Source: UBA9732 sp963621975 (lineage in GTDB: Bacteria > Spirochaetota > Spirochaetia > Sphaerochaetales > Sphaerochaetaceae). From it: a stretch of 31,754 nucleotides of DNA. The notes under the pieces are model-generated. The model did not search any database. It saw only the letters and a program-made list of their open reading frames with translations, and was not told the DNA's origin. This document shows, piece by piece, positions 14,399 to 23,255 of the stretch. The DNA is taken from contig CAVFGI010000022.1 in the NCBI GenBank assembly GCA_963621975.1, positions 1 through 31,754 of the forward strand, given 5' to 3'. The translations under genes were made by a program, and so were the position numbers. Position 1 is the stretch's first letter; every line of letters begins with the position of its first letter.

Positions 14399-15376
14399 CT
14401 AGCTTTTCTTAAGCTCCAAAAAATCAGGCAAAGGATCAGCGAACCCTTCAGGGAACGGTTGGTCTTTTGTAAAATCAGGAATCCACAAAATCTCATTATC
14501 AGAAGTTTCTTGGACAAAACCATCTATCTCATAACGGTCAAGTGCATTCAAGAGAAGGTTATATTCTTCAGAGGTAATTTTAGGAAAACCCGGGTCGTTT
14601 AGAGGAGGAACAAACTGAACCATTAAAGATAACAAGAAGTTTCCTTTGAAATTATCTGCAAACCAAGAAAGAAAATTCATTGTGGCGTCTATTGTCCCGG
14701 GAAATACAAGATGGCGAACTAAAACACCTGTCAATTTATGCTCCAAGGCTGTAAATGGATAGCGCCGTTTTAGAAACTTAACAACAGGAATAATGGCGTC
14801 ACTATAACTAGCACGTCCACAGAATTTTGATGCCACTTGAGCATCTAAAGTTTTGACATCTAAAAGATACAAGTCTATGTAAGGATCAATTAATTTGAGG
14901 GCCTCTACGCTCTCATAGCCCGATGAATTCCACACAATTGGCAGTTTTAGGCCATCTTTTTGAGCAATTTGCAAAGCCTGCACAATAGAAGGAATATAGT
15001 GAGTTCCAGTAACAAGATTAATAGAAGCAGCACCAAAGTCTTGAAGTTTAAGCATCAGTGATGCAAGTTCTGTAATTGAAACCGTAATTCCCTCGTAGCT
15101 ATCTTTTCCAATCCCACTAGCCTTAAAAGCGTGACTTATCTGATTATTTTGGCAATATTGACAATGTAGAGGACACCCACAAAAGAAAATCATTCCAGAA
15201 CCATGTTTACCTGTAATTGGAGGTTCTTCTCCTCTATGCAATCCAACCCAAGCTATTTGCATTTCATTGGATTGTCCACATAAACCAAATTGACCACAGG
15301 TTCTATCCACCCCACATTTATTTGGGCATAGCATGCAATTGAAATAAAACTTATTTGTATCTAATTTTTCTTCCAT
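14399..15376 (-). CDS. PflX-like radical SAM protein
   Basis: A 325-residue radical SAM enzyme related to pyruvate formate-lyase activating enzymes, of the PflX (COG1313) group. The SAM-cluster motif is C68-P-L-H-C72-Q-Y-C75 followed by Q-N-N-Q-I-S. Upstream is a cysteine-rich N-terminus (C14, C17, C21, C27, C33) with the family phrase L-H-R-G-E-E-P-P-I-T-G. These extra cysteines may hold a second metal site. The family's substrate is unknown, and no glycyl-radical enzyme gene is adjacent. GGAGG lies six bases before the ATG at 15376. The divergent patatin gene starts only 53 bases away. Confidence 0.9.
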   Translation of the reverse strand: MEEKLDTNKFYFNCMLCPNKCGVDRTCGQFGLCGQSNEMQIAWVGLHRGEEPPITGKHGSGMIFFCGCPLHCQYCQNNQISHAFKASGIGKDSYEGITVSITELASLMLKLQDFGAASINLVTGTHYIPSIVQALQIAQKDGLKLPIVWNSSGYESVEALKLIDPYIDLYLLDVKTLDAQVASKFCGRASYSDAIIPVVKFLKRRYPFTALEHKLTGVLVRHLVFPGTIDATMNFLSWFADNFKGNFLLSLMVQFVPPLNDPGFPKITSEEYNLLLNALDRYEIDGFVQETSDNEILWIPDFTKDQPFPEGFADPLPDFLELKKS

Positions 15377-15429
15377 GCAAAACCTCCAAAGACTTGACCC
15401 TTAAACTCAAATATATCATTTTTATTGCC

Positions 15430-16488
15430 ATGAGCATATTAGATTTTTTCAGGCGGTTAGGAAAGAAAGGTACAGAAAAGGCGCTTCCAGAGCCAGAAAT
15501 TACAGAACCAGTTGTAGAAACAGAAGAAATTAAACAGGAAGAAAGATTCATACTTTGCATAGATGGTGGTGGAATGAGAGGAATTATTCCAGTAATCTAT
15601 CTAAAAAAGCTTGAAGAAGAGATTAAAAAAAGCACCGGAGAGAACAGTCTCGATTCTTATTTTGATTTGATTGCAGGGACATCCACTGGAGGTCTAATTG
15701 CTCTTGCTCTCACCTGCCCTTCTTCTTTTGGCTATAAGCTTTACAAAAATGCGCCGCAGGTAGATCTTGATGATCTTCTTGACCTTTACAAAACAATGGG
15801 AAAAGAAATTTTTCCTTCCTCGTCAAAATCTTCAACTGTTTTTAGATATTTCACATCAACAAAATACCCAGAAACGGGCATAGAAACCCTACTGGAAAAA
15901 TGGTTTGCCAAAAGTCTCATGGGACAAGCAACGGTTCCAACGCTGGTTATGAGCTATGACTTATTCTGCGGGGCACCTGTTGAGATAAGAAGTTACCAAG
16001 AACGTTCATTTCCTGTTAAAGATGCTGGAAGAGCAACCAGTGCGGCTCCAACATATTTTCCTCCTCTCGTAAAGGATGGGCAGCTTCTAGTTGACGGTGG
16101 AGTTGTAGCAAACAATCCAGCAATTTACGCATACATTGAGGCAAAGAAACTCTATCCAAATTGTAAAAAGTTTAACATTTTATCGTTAAGTACCGGTGGG
16201 AAAAACCATACAATGACTTTTGATGAAACAAATGGACTTTTGAATTGGAAAGACCAAGTTAGCCCAATGTATTCAACAGCACAAAAATGTACAACTGACA
16301 TTGTTTTGGAAAACATGGAAGATGTGAATTATGTTCGTATTGATGACCCACTTGAAGTTGACATAAAAATGGACGATACAAATCCTGTTAACATAAAAAA
16401 GATGGAAGAATTTGCAATAGAAGTTGCAACACGAGAAGAGAATAAATTCAAGGAATTTGCTTTTGCTTTAGTTAAGAACTGTGAATAA
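15430..16488 (+). CDS. Patatin-like phospholipase
   Basis: A 352-residue patatin-family lipid acyl hydrolase with a Ser-Asp dyad. The oxyanion loop is D-G-G-G-M-R-G (45-51), the nucleophile G-T-S-T-G-G (Ser85) and the acid D-G-G (Asp222) in L-L-V-D-G-G-V-V-A-N-N-P. There is no signal peptide; residues 15-38 form a charged Pro/Glu linker before the domain. The ATG at 15430 is chosen because the next residues (M-S-I-L-D-F-F-R-R-L) look like a natural amphipathic start, but no ribosome-binding site precedes it. The closest family resemblance by eye is to bacterial and plant patatins, including effectors of CBASS anti-phage systems. No cyclase gene is nearby, so a lipid-turnover role is equally likely. 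Confidence 0.88.
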   Translation: MSILDFFRRLGKKGTEKALPEPEITEPVVETEEIKQEERFILCIDGGGMRGIIPVIYLKKLEEEIKKSTGENSLDSYFDLIAGTSTGGLIALALTCPSSFGYKLYKNAPQVDLDDLLDLYKTMGKEIFPSSSKSSTVFRYFTSTKYPETGIETLLEKWFAKSLMGQATVPTLVMSYDLFCGAPVEIRSYQERSFPVKDAGRATSAAPTYFPPLVKDGQLLVDGGVVANNPAIYAYIEAKKLYPNCKKFNILSLSTGGKNHTMTFDETNGLLNWKDQVSPMYSTAQKCTTDIVLENMEDVNYVRIDDPLEVDIKMDDTNPVNIKKMEEFAIEVATREENKFKEFAFALVKNCE

Positions 16489-16489
16489 A

Positions 16490-17809
16490 TTACAATGCCA
16501 CTGCACCAATAGCAGAACCGATAATTGGGGAATCTTCAATTTGAGTAAAGTTGGCGTATCGGCCTTTTTCTGCAAGGTAATTCTTGAGATATTCAACAGT
16601 TAAATCTCTTAACCCTGGTGTCTTATAGAACGTAGTACCATCTGCATTGATTAAGATTGGATGTTCTTTATCTTTACCATAATCTGTAATAAGCACAGCA
16701 GAAGCTAAATTAACTGCCGTAAGCTTTGCAGCTCGAGCAATATGCGCCCTTAATATATGTTCTAAGACATAAATATCTTGTTTGCTGGAGTCTTCACCGT
16801 TCATGTAGTTTGTGAAAACATCATTAGACTGTGAAAGCTCCAAAAAAGCACTTAAATCTAGTGCTGTAACAGAATTGGATGTTGGTGCAAAACTATCAAA
16901 CTGCCGAATAAATTTAGAACTTAGAAGGCCTTCATCAATTGCTGCACGAATGATAAACCACCCAAGAGGTCCAAGATAAGCACCACTTATCATCTTTTCA
17001 AAGTTATGTATAGTGGGATCCTTGGTTGAAGCCAAGAAAGTTTTATCTATGTCCCCCAAGCTTAAAGTAAGGGCACCAGATTCAACATTGATTATTTGAT
17101 TTTCAGAAACTTCAACATCTTTTGGCAACTTTGTAATTCTACTGCTTTTTTCAATATATGCAGTATTTGTCCCTGTACCCAAAATAAATCCAATACACCC
17201 ATCATATTTGTTGTCTATATTCTGAGACTGACTAGCAAGGAGTGTAGCTACAGTATCGTTTAAAATAATTATTTTCTTATTGGAGACATCATGGCCACGA
17301 GAAGCTAGCTCAGAAAGAAGCCCCTCGCCTAATTTTTTTCCAACAATTTCTGGGGCCTTAATTTCTTTGCTTAGAGCAAATGGAATTCCATCATGATTTG
17401 GCAGAATTTGAGCGGCATATGAAAAGCAAAATCCAATCCTATCACACTGATCAACAATGTGTTTGAGTTCATTGGCCAAAATTGAGAAGAACTCTTTTGC
17501 AGAGACTTCTCTATCCGAGCCAGGCATATGAGTCTTTTTGAACTCCTTAATCTCTGGTTTTAGCTCCTGAGAAAACTCAACAATGCAAGTTCTTAAATTT
17601 GTTCCGCCTGCATCAATCACAACCACTTTTTGGCCAGCTTTTGGTTTTCCATCTGGAGAACAGTAACTTGGAATCATTGGTAAAGAGCTAGCCTCTCCAG
17701 CAAGTCCTGCTTTCATCTCCCGCATAAAATATTCACAAAGATCATCCATGCTAATTTCATCTGGATTGAGATTATGTCTATTCAAGAAATCTAAGACTTT
17801 CGCCTGCAT
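16490..17809 (-). CDS. Hexokinase
   Basis: A 439-residue sugar kinase of the eukaryote-like hexokinase family, which spirochaetes such as Treponema use to phosphorylate glucose. The phosphate-1 motif D-A-G-G-T-N-L-R-T is at 66-74. The sugar-binding region has G-F-C-F-S-Y-A-A-Q, and the catalytic base Asp is in L-N-D-T-V-A-T-L-L. The phosphate-2 motif is G-F-I-L-G-T-G-T-N-T-A-Y. The adenosine-region motif is the late I-I-G-S-A-I-G-A-V-A-L. AGAGGGA lies just upstream of the ATG. It follows the exported-protein gene by nine bases, so both probably share a transcript. Its stop is one base from that of the convergent patatin gene, with no terminator between them. Substrate range is not decided by sequence. 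Confidence 0.92.
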   Translation of the reverse strand: MQAKVLDFLNRHNLNPDEISMDDLCEYFMREMKAGLAGEASSLPMIPSYCSPDGKPKAGQKVVVIDAGGTNLRTCIVEFSQELKPEIKEFKKTHMPGSDREVSAKEFFSILANELKHIVDQCDRIGFCFSYAAQILPNHDGIPFALSKEIKAPEIVGKKLGEGLLSELASRGHDVSNKKIIILNDTVATLLASQSQNIDNKYDGCIGFILGTGTNTAYIEKSSRITKLPKDVEVSENQIINVESGALTLSLGDIDKTFLASTKDPTIHNFEKMISGAYLGPLGWFIIRAAIDEGLLSSKFIRQFDSFAPTSNSVTALDLSAFLELSQSNDVFTNYMNGEDSSKQDIYVLEHILRAHIARAAKLTAVNLASAVLITDYGKDKEHPILINADGTTFYKTPGLRDLTVEYLKNYLAEKGRYANFTQIEDSPIIGSAIGAVAL

Positions 17810-17818
17810 AAAATCCCT

Positions 17819-18484
17819 CTAAAATTTAAATTGTCCGCCCTGAAATTGGTAACTATTGATAGTATACGCACCAACAGACGAAACAACAATCTCCCCCTCG
17901 TCATTCACACTCATCACGAAATTGCCTGACACGGTAAGAGGTCTTTCCATCTTCCCTCCATATAGCCCCATATCTACCATTAGCCCGATGCTTTGATTTG
18001 TATTTACTCTTGTTGTCCAAACATTAATGACATCGTCAAGAGTTGCACCTTCAGGGTAGGTAAAGTTAATTGATCCAGAAAGCAAGTAATCACCATTTAC
18101 ATATCCCCTAGAACTCATCACAACATAGACTGCAGAAACCAAAGGATCCTCCATGCTATTATTGAGAAATGCAAAGAAGGTTGATAGAAGTCCACTACCT
18201 TCATTGGCTGGAGTTAATGCTTCACAATATTCAGCAGGATCGGCTAAAAAATATGCAATGCGAAGAGGAAGATTGCTGGTCTGGCTCATAGATACCGTGC
18301 AATTTGGAAGTTTTATATTGGAGTTAGTACAAGAAGTTACTAGAGAAGCAGACAAGCAGTCCATAATAACAGTGAGGGCATGATTGACCTCTTCTATTGT
18401 TGGAAGAAGCTCGGCTTCATTGGCAAAGAGGCCTGAGAAAGAAAGCAAAACAATCAATAATACAATCAAAAACCGTTTGACCAT
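17819..18484 (-). CDS. Exported protein of unknown function
   Basis: A 221-residue protein with a clear signal peptide: K-R then a hydrophobic run, with likely cleavage after S-G-L-F-A. The mature part has several cysteines in the first third that might form disulfides. Its C-terminal half consists of short alternating hydrophobic strands (G-N-F-V-M-S-V, E-I-V-V-S-S-V-G-A-Y), suggesting a beta-rich periplasmic or surface fold. I do not recognise the family. An AAGGAG lies about 20 bases upstream of the ATG, farther than usual. Hexokinase follows after nine bases, so the two may be co-transcribed; this says nothing firm about function. Confidence 0.75.
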   Translation of the reverse strand: MVKRFLIVLLIVLLSFSGLFANEAELLPTIEEVNHALTVIMDCLSASLVTSCTNSNIKLPNCTVSMSQTSNLPLRIAYFLADPAEYCEALTPANEGSGLLSTFFAFLNNSMEDPLVSAVYVVMSSRGYVNGDYLLSGSINFTYPEGATLDDVINVWTTRVNTNQSIGLMVDMGLYGGKMERPLTVSGNFVMSVNDEGEIVVSSVGAYTINSYQFQGGQFKF

Positions 18485-18548
18485 ATACCATATAACTATA
18501 AATCTCCTTTTACTTTGTTTTCAAGTTTTTTTGTGTTAAACTACAAAC

Positions 18549-19961
18549 ATGTCAACATTCTTTTGGTATGATTTAGAAACCTTTGGGCTTTCGCCTTTCT
18601 ATGATAGAATTGCACAATTTGCTGGACAGAGAACTGATATGGATTTAAACCCTATTGGCGAGCCTGTTGTTCTGTACTGCAAACTTGCTGCGGACTATGT
18701 TCCAGACCCTCAATCTTGTATGATTACAGGAATTACACCGCAGGAAGTTAAAGCTAAAGGCATTCCTGAAAGTGAATTTGCTCAAAAAATATTTGACTTA
18801 TTTAGAGAGCCAAATACTTGTGTAGTAGGTTTTAATAACATAAGTTTTGATGATGAATTTATTAGAAACCTATTTTATAGAAATTTTATTGACCCATATG
18901 AAAGAGAATGGAAGAACGGCTGCTCTAGATGGGATATCATTGATCTAGTTAGAGCAACGCATGATCTTAGACCTGAAGGAATTAATTGGCCTATATTGGA
19001 AGAAAATGGAAGGCCTCTTTTTAAACTAACAGAACTCACAGGAGCAAATAACATAGACCAAACGGGTGCTCACGATGCAATGGTAGATGTTAATGCCACA
19101 ATTGCGGTTGCAAAATTGATAAAGCAAAAGCAGCCAAAGCTTTTTGAGCATTATTTAAAACTTAGAAATAAGATTGAAGTTAAAAATCTTTTGAACCCCC
19201 AGGATACTCCAAAACCAATTATTCATGTAAACAAGGTTTTCACTAGTCAAAAAGGTTGTTCTTCTTTGATTTTACCAATCACCCCACATTCTAAAATTGA
19301 AAATAGTATTGTCTGTTTTAATCTCACTCAAGATGTACAACCCCTACTAGAAGCAGCTAGTGACGATATCTTTAAAGTGCCCGGAGTAATGAGAATTGCA
19401 ATAAACAAGGTACCATTCTTAGCTAAGACCAATTGTTTAAAAACAAGAGCAGACTATGAAAAGCTTGGAATTGATGTTGATAAGTGCAATGAAAACTACA
19501 AGATAATTACGGCAAACAGAGCTAACCTTATAAACAAAATTAGACAAAATACAAAAGAAGAATTTGAGGGCTCAAATGACCCGGACTATGCTATTTATAC
19601 AAAATTCTTTACGGATCATGATAAGAATTTGTTTAACGTAATCAGAAATACTCCACCAGAAAAAAGACTTTCTCTTAACCTTGATTTTGAAGACTCTAGG
19701 TGCCCTCAGATGCTTTGGAGACATGTCTGTAGAAGTTATCCACGACTGCTAGATGAAGAAAACATGAAAAAATGGAAGTCTTTTGCTTCCACTAGGGTGC
19801 TGTGTCCTCCTGGAAATGAAATTAATGACATTAATTTTGTACAAAGAAAAATTGAGGAGAAACTTGCTGATACATCTTTGGAGCCATCCAAAAAAGAAGT
19901 TCTTGCAAAACTCAGAGAGTACATTATTTCTTTGAAGAAGTTTCTTGGGATGAATGCCTAA
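18549..19961 (+). CDS. sbcB: Exodeoxyribonuclease I
   Basis: A 3'-5' single-strand DNA exonuclease of 470 residues, close to the 475 of E. coli ExoI. The DEDD exonuclease residues are D8 and E10 in W-Y-D-L-E-T-F-G, the Asp of F-N-N-I-S-F-D-D-E-F, and H-D-A-M-V-D-V with the final His/Asp pair. The SH3-like and helical C-terminal regions follow, with D-P-x-Y-A-I-Y-T-K-F-F and D-P-seg R-C-P-Q-M-L-W-R-H. The ATG at 18549 has no ribosome-binding site. A possible -10 (TTAAAC, 18536-18541) ends seven bases upstream, so the message may be leaderless. The 3' end lies against the hydroxylase gene that follows. Confidence 0.94.
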   Translation: MSTFFWYDLETFGLSPFYDRIAQFAGQRTDMDLNPIGEPVVLYCKLAADYVPDPQSCMITGITPQEVKAKGIPESEFAQKIFDLFREPNTCVVGFNNISFDDEFIRNLFYRNFIDPYEREWKNGCSRWDIIDLVRATHDLRPEGINWPILEENGRPLFKLTELTGANNIDQTGAHDAMVDVNATIAVAKLIKQKQPKLFEHYLKLRNKIEVKNLLNPQDTPKPIIHVNKVFTSQKGCSSLILPITPHSKIENSIVCFNLTQDVQPLLEAASDDIFKVPGVMRIAINKVPFLAKTNCLKTRADYEKLGIDVDKCNENYKIITANRANLINKIRQNTKEEFEGSNDPDYAIYTKFFTDHDKNLFNVIRNTPPEKRLSLNLDFEDSRCPQMLWRHVCRSYPRLLDEENMKKWKSFASTRVLCPPGNEINDINFVQRKIEEKLADTSLEPSKKEVLAKLREYIISLKKFLGMNA

Positions 19962-19974
19962 AGGGGATAAGAGT

Positions 19975-22900
19975 GTGAGTTTCAATTTTACAGTAAACAA
20001 TAGCCTAAAACAGGTAGAAGCCGATAAAAAACTTATAAGATACCTAAGAGATGACCTTCATTTGACTTCTGTCAAAGATGGTTGCTCTGAAGGGGCTTGC
20101 GGTACTTGTACCCTTCTTGTGGATAAAAAAGCCCTAAAAGCTTGTACCCTTATGCTCTCAGATATTGCAGGTAAATCTATTACTACTGTTGAGGGTCTCT
20201 CGGAAAGAGAAAAAGAAGTTTTTACCTATGCTTTTGGTACTGCCGGTGCTGTTCAATGTGGATTCTGCATTCCAGGCATGGTTATTTGTGCAAAGGCATT
20301 ATTCAACCAAAATCTCAACCCTACTGAGAAGGAAATTAGGCATGCTATTAGAAACAACATTTGCAGATGTACAGGATATGCAAAAATAGTTAAGGCTATT
20401 GAGCTTGCTGCTGAAATATTTAGAGATGATTTAGAGATATCGGACTCAAAAAATTGGAAGATTGGCGCGCGTATTGCTCGTGTAGATGTCAAGGACAAGG
20501 TCACAGGAAAGGGCTTGTATCCAGACGATATCTATGTAGATGGGATGCTATATGTAGTTGCAGTGCGCTCTAAATATCCGCGTGCAAGAGTGCTGGACAT
20601 AGATACGTCGCTGGCTATGGAAGCTAATGGTGTGTATGGCATTTTTACTGCAGCCGATATTCCTGGCTCAATCAAGGTGGGTCATATTCTCAAAGACTGG
20701 GATGCTATGATTCCTGTTGGAGGTATTACCAGATATCTTGGAGATGTGATTTGTATTGCGGTTGGAGAAACCTATGCGGCTGCAAAAAAAGCTGCTAGTT
20801 TGGTTAAAGTTGACTATGAAGTTTTGCCTTTTATTGCATCGCCATACGAAGCCATGAAAGAAGATGCTCCTATTTTACATAAAGAATGCAAGACAGGTAA
20901 TTTACTTGGCCACACGCACGTGGATAGAGGAAATGTGGATGAAGCCCTGGCAAATTCTAAGTTTGTACTTCATGAAAAATACTCAACTCCATGGACAGAA
21001 CATGCCTTCTTAGAACCAGAGGCCGCTGTTGCCTTCCCTCTTGAAGATGGGGGTGTGAAAATCTATTCCACGGATCAGAGCGTTTACGATACACGACGTG
21101 AGACGGCCCCTATGTTGAATTTACCTTCAGAAAAGGTAATTGTTGAAAATTGCTATGTTGGTGGTGGCTTTGGTGGAAAAGAAGATGTCACAGTGCAACA
21201 TTTTTGTGCTCTGGCCGCTCTTCTTACACAGCATCCTTGCAAGATGAAACTCACTAGGCAGGAAAGTATTTTAGTTCATCCAAAACGTCATCCTATGGAC
21301 ATGGATTTTACCCTTGGCTGTGATGAAAAAGGTATCATTCAGGCCCTTTCTGCTAAAGTAATTGCAGATACTGGAGCATATGCTTCTCTTGGACTACCTG
21401 TATTACAAAGAGCTTGTACGCATGCCTCTGGTCCTTATAATTACGAGAATTTTAAGATTGATGGCTATGCTTATTATACAAACAATCCTCCTGCGGGTGC
21501 TTTTAGGGGTTTTGGTGTAACTCAAACCTGTTTTGCTATTGAATCAATGCTTAATCATATGGCAGATATGATTGGGATTTCACACTGGGAAATTAGATAT
21601 AGAAATGCAATTAGACCAGGACAATCTCTTCCAAATGGTCAAATTGTTGATAATGCTACGGCTCTTGTTGAAACTCTTGAAGCTGTCAAAGACGAATATG
21701 AAAACAACAAATATGCTGGTATTGCCTGTGCAATGAAAAATGCTGGCGTTGGTGTTGGTCTTATGGACTTTGGTAGAGTTGATTTGGAAATCAAAAATGC
21801 AAACGTTTTGATTCACTGTGGAGGCTCTTGTATTGGACAAGGGCTTTGCACAATTCTTAAGCAAATTGTTTGTGATATTACAGGCCTTGATGGCAGTTTA
21901 GTATTTGAAGAAAAAGCAAATACTCTCAAGGCTCCTGACAGTGGAACTACTTCAGGCTCTAGACATACCACTGTTACAGGTGAAGCTGCTAGACGTGCTG
22001 CTGTTTCCTTAAAGGAAGCTCTAGATGAAGAGCTTAAAAAGTTTAATGATGAATCATTGTCCGTAAACGATGTCCTAAAACAATTAGAAGGCCACGAATT
22101 TTATGCTGAATACCTAGCAGAAACGGATCCTTTTGGAAGTGATAAGCCTCATCCTAAAAGCCATGTTGCCTATGGTTATGCAACTCAAGTTGCAATTTTG
22201 GATGAAAAAACTCATAAGGTTGACCGTATTATTGCGGCCCATGATGTTGGAAGAGCTATCAATCCAACAAATGTTGAGGGTCAAATTGAAGGCGGAGTTA
22301 TTATGGGGACCGGCTACGCCCTTAGAGAAAATTATCCGCTTGAAAAATGTAAGCCACTTGCTAAATATGGTTCTCTTGGCTTATTCCGTGCTGATGAGGT
22401 TCCAGATATTATTCCTATCATTGTTGAAAAAGAGGGTCTTGATATTGCAAATGGAGGTAAGGGCCTTGGTGAAATTACTTCTATTCCTACTGCTCCTTGT
22501 ATTGCAGATGCTTATTATAGGCTTGATGGAATAAAGAGGTTTAATCTTCCTATTGAAAACACACCATACACGTTAGAAGAGTCTGGTCATATTACTCGCA
22601 AATTCAAATGCCTTACCGTTAACAAAAATGCTAGGTGTATTGGCTGTCTTGAATGTGCTAGAACTTGTTCAAAGATATTCTATAAACAAGAAATCCCTTC
22701 TCTTGCATTTATTCAAATTAGAGAAAGAAAAGGAATTGGAAACCAAAGTGGTATTCAGGGTATGATTACTCGGCCTATCACATGTATTCAGTGTGGCAGG
22801 TGTGCAGAGGCTTGTCCTCAGGGGGCAATAAGTCGTAACCAGTTTGGTGTTCTTGTCGTTGACCTTAAGATGTGCACTAACTGTGGCAAATGTCGCGAAG

Positions 22901-23025
22901 CTTGTCCTTTTGGTGTCATGATTGAGGATCCAATTGAAAAGGTTTCAAAGAAATGTATTGCTTGTGGACAATGTGCAAAAGCTTGTCCAATGGGCGTTTT
23001 AGAAATTGCCTACCCGGAAGGATAA
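19975..23025 (+). CDS. Selenium-dependent molybdenum hydroxylase (xanthine dehydrogenase type) with ferredoxin tail
   Basis: A 1016-residue single-chain molybdenum hydroxylase. The N-terminal plant-type [2Fe-2S] domain has C-S-E-G-A-C-G-T-C. The second [2Fe-2S] domain has Q-C-G-F-C-I-P-G-M and C-R-C-T-G-Y. The Mo-binding core shows G-G-F-G-G-K-E-D, G-A-F-R-G-F-G, G-S-R-H-T-T-V-T-G and the catalytic Glu in G-L-G-E-I-T-S-I-P. The last 130 residues add four cysteine clusters starting at about C888, C937, C967 and C994, like a polyferredoxin. No FAD domain is present. The core and the nearby selD set match the selenium-dependent xanthine dehydrogenase family, shown in E. faecalis to need SelD and selenium. 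The GTG at 19975 (GGGG upstream) fits the family N-terminus; an ATG at 19954 overlaps sbcB. No promoter is visible, so it may be read from sbcB's. Substrate is probably a purine, but not proven. Confidence 0.92.
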   Translation: MSFNFTVNNSLKQVEADKKLIRYLRDDLHLTSVKDGCSEGACGTCTLLVDKKALKACTLMLSDIAGKSITTVEGLSEREKEVFTYAFGTAGAVQCGFCIPGMVICAKALFNQNLNPTEKEIRHAIRNNICRCTGYAKIVKAIELAAEIFRDDLEISDSKNWKIGARIARVDVKDKVTGKGLYPDDIYVDGMLYVVAVRSKYPRARVLDIDTSLAMEANGVYGIFTAADIPGSIKVGHILKDWDAMIPVGGITRYLGDVICIAVGETYAAAKKAASLVKVDYEVLPFIASPYEAMKEDAPILHKECKTGNLLGHTHVDRGNVDEALANSKFVLHEKYSTPWTEHAFLEPEAAVAFPLEDGGVKIYSTDQSVYDTRRETAPMLNLPSEKVIVENCYVGGGFGGKEDVTVQHFCALAALLTQHPCKMKLTRQESILVHPKRHPMDMDFTLGCDEKGIIQALSAKVIADTGAYASLGLPVLQRACTHASGPYNYENFKIDGYAYYTNNPPAGAFRGFGVTQTCFAIESMLNHMADMIGISHWEIRYRNAIRPGQSLPNGQIVDNATALVETLEAVKDEYENNKYAGIACAMKNAGVGVGLMDFGRVDLEIKNANVLIHCGGSCIGQGLCTILKQIVCDITGLDGSLVFEEKANTLKAPDSGTTSGSRHTTVTGEAARRAAVSLKEALDEELKKFNDESLSVNDVLKQLEGHEFYAEYLAETDPFGSDKPHPKSHVAYGYATQVAILDEKTHKVDRIIAAHDVGRAINPTNVEGQIEGGVIMGTGYALRENYPLEKCKPLAKYGSLGLFRADEVPDIIPIIVEKEGLDIANGGKGLGEITSIPTAPCIADAYYRLDGIKRFNLPIENTPYTLEESGHITRKFKCLTVNKNARCIGCLECARTCSKIFYKQEIPSLAFIQIRERKGIGNQSGIQGMITRPITCIQCGRCAEACPQGAISRNQFGVLVVDLKMCTNCGKCREACPFGVMIEDPIEKVSKKCIACGQCAKACPMGVLEIAYPEG

Positions 23026-23213
23026 GACAGTGCCCTCTGCACGGCTTATCCTGAAGAGACAACGCAGATCGCCCAAAGCCCACAGAAAATAAAAGAAAAA
23101 AGGAACTGTTTATTACCGCAGTCCCCTTTCTCGGACCCTTCATCTGACAGACTACAGATCCACTCTTTCTTTAGTATAACGAGCGATTTCAGTATAGCAT
23201 AAATGAACAAAAC
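23026..23213 (+). other. Intergenic region with two stem-loops
   Basis: No gene is seen here. A hairpin GGATAAG/CTTATCC (23020-23026 with 23045-23051) with an inner stem GTGC/GCAC (23030-23033 with 23039-23042) overlaps the stop codon of the hydroxylase gene. A second, imperfect stem AAAGG-ACTG/CAGT-CCTTT lies at about 23098-23129. Neither is followed by a clear U run, so both are weak terminator candidates. The stretch before recQ is A/T-rich with possible -10 elements (TATAAC, TATAGC) but no convincing -35. Confidence 0.4.
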
Positions 23214-23255
23214 GTGAATATACAAAAAATGGCAATTTTTTTTGTATTTATTTAT

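Noticed and set aside
21580..21864. Open frame on the minus strand inside the Mo hydroxylase gene
   Set aside because: It lies wholly opposite a strongly conserved coding region and its translation resembles no family; it is an antisense shadow. Similar frames inside hydB, hydA, lysS and others were left out for the same reason.
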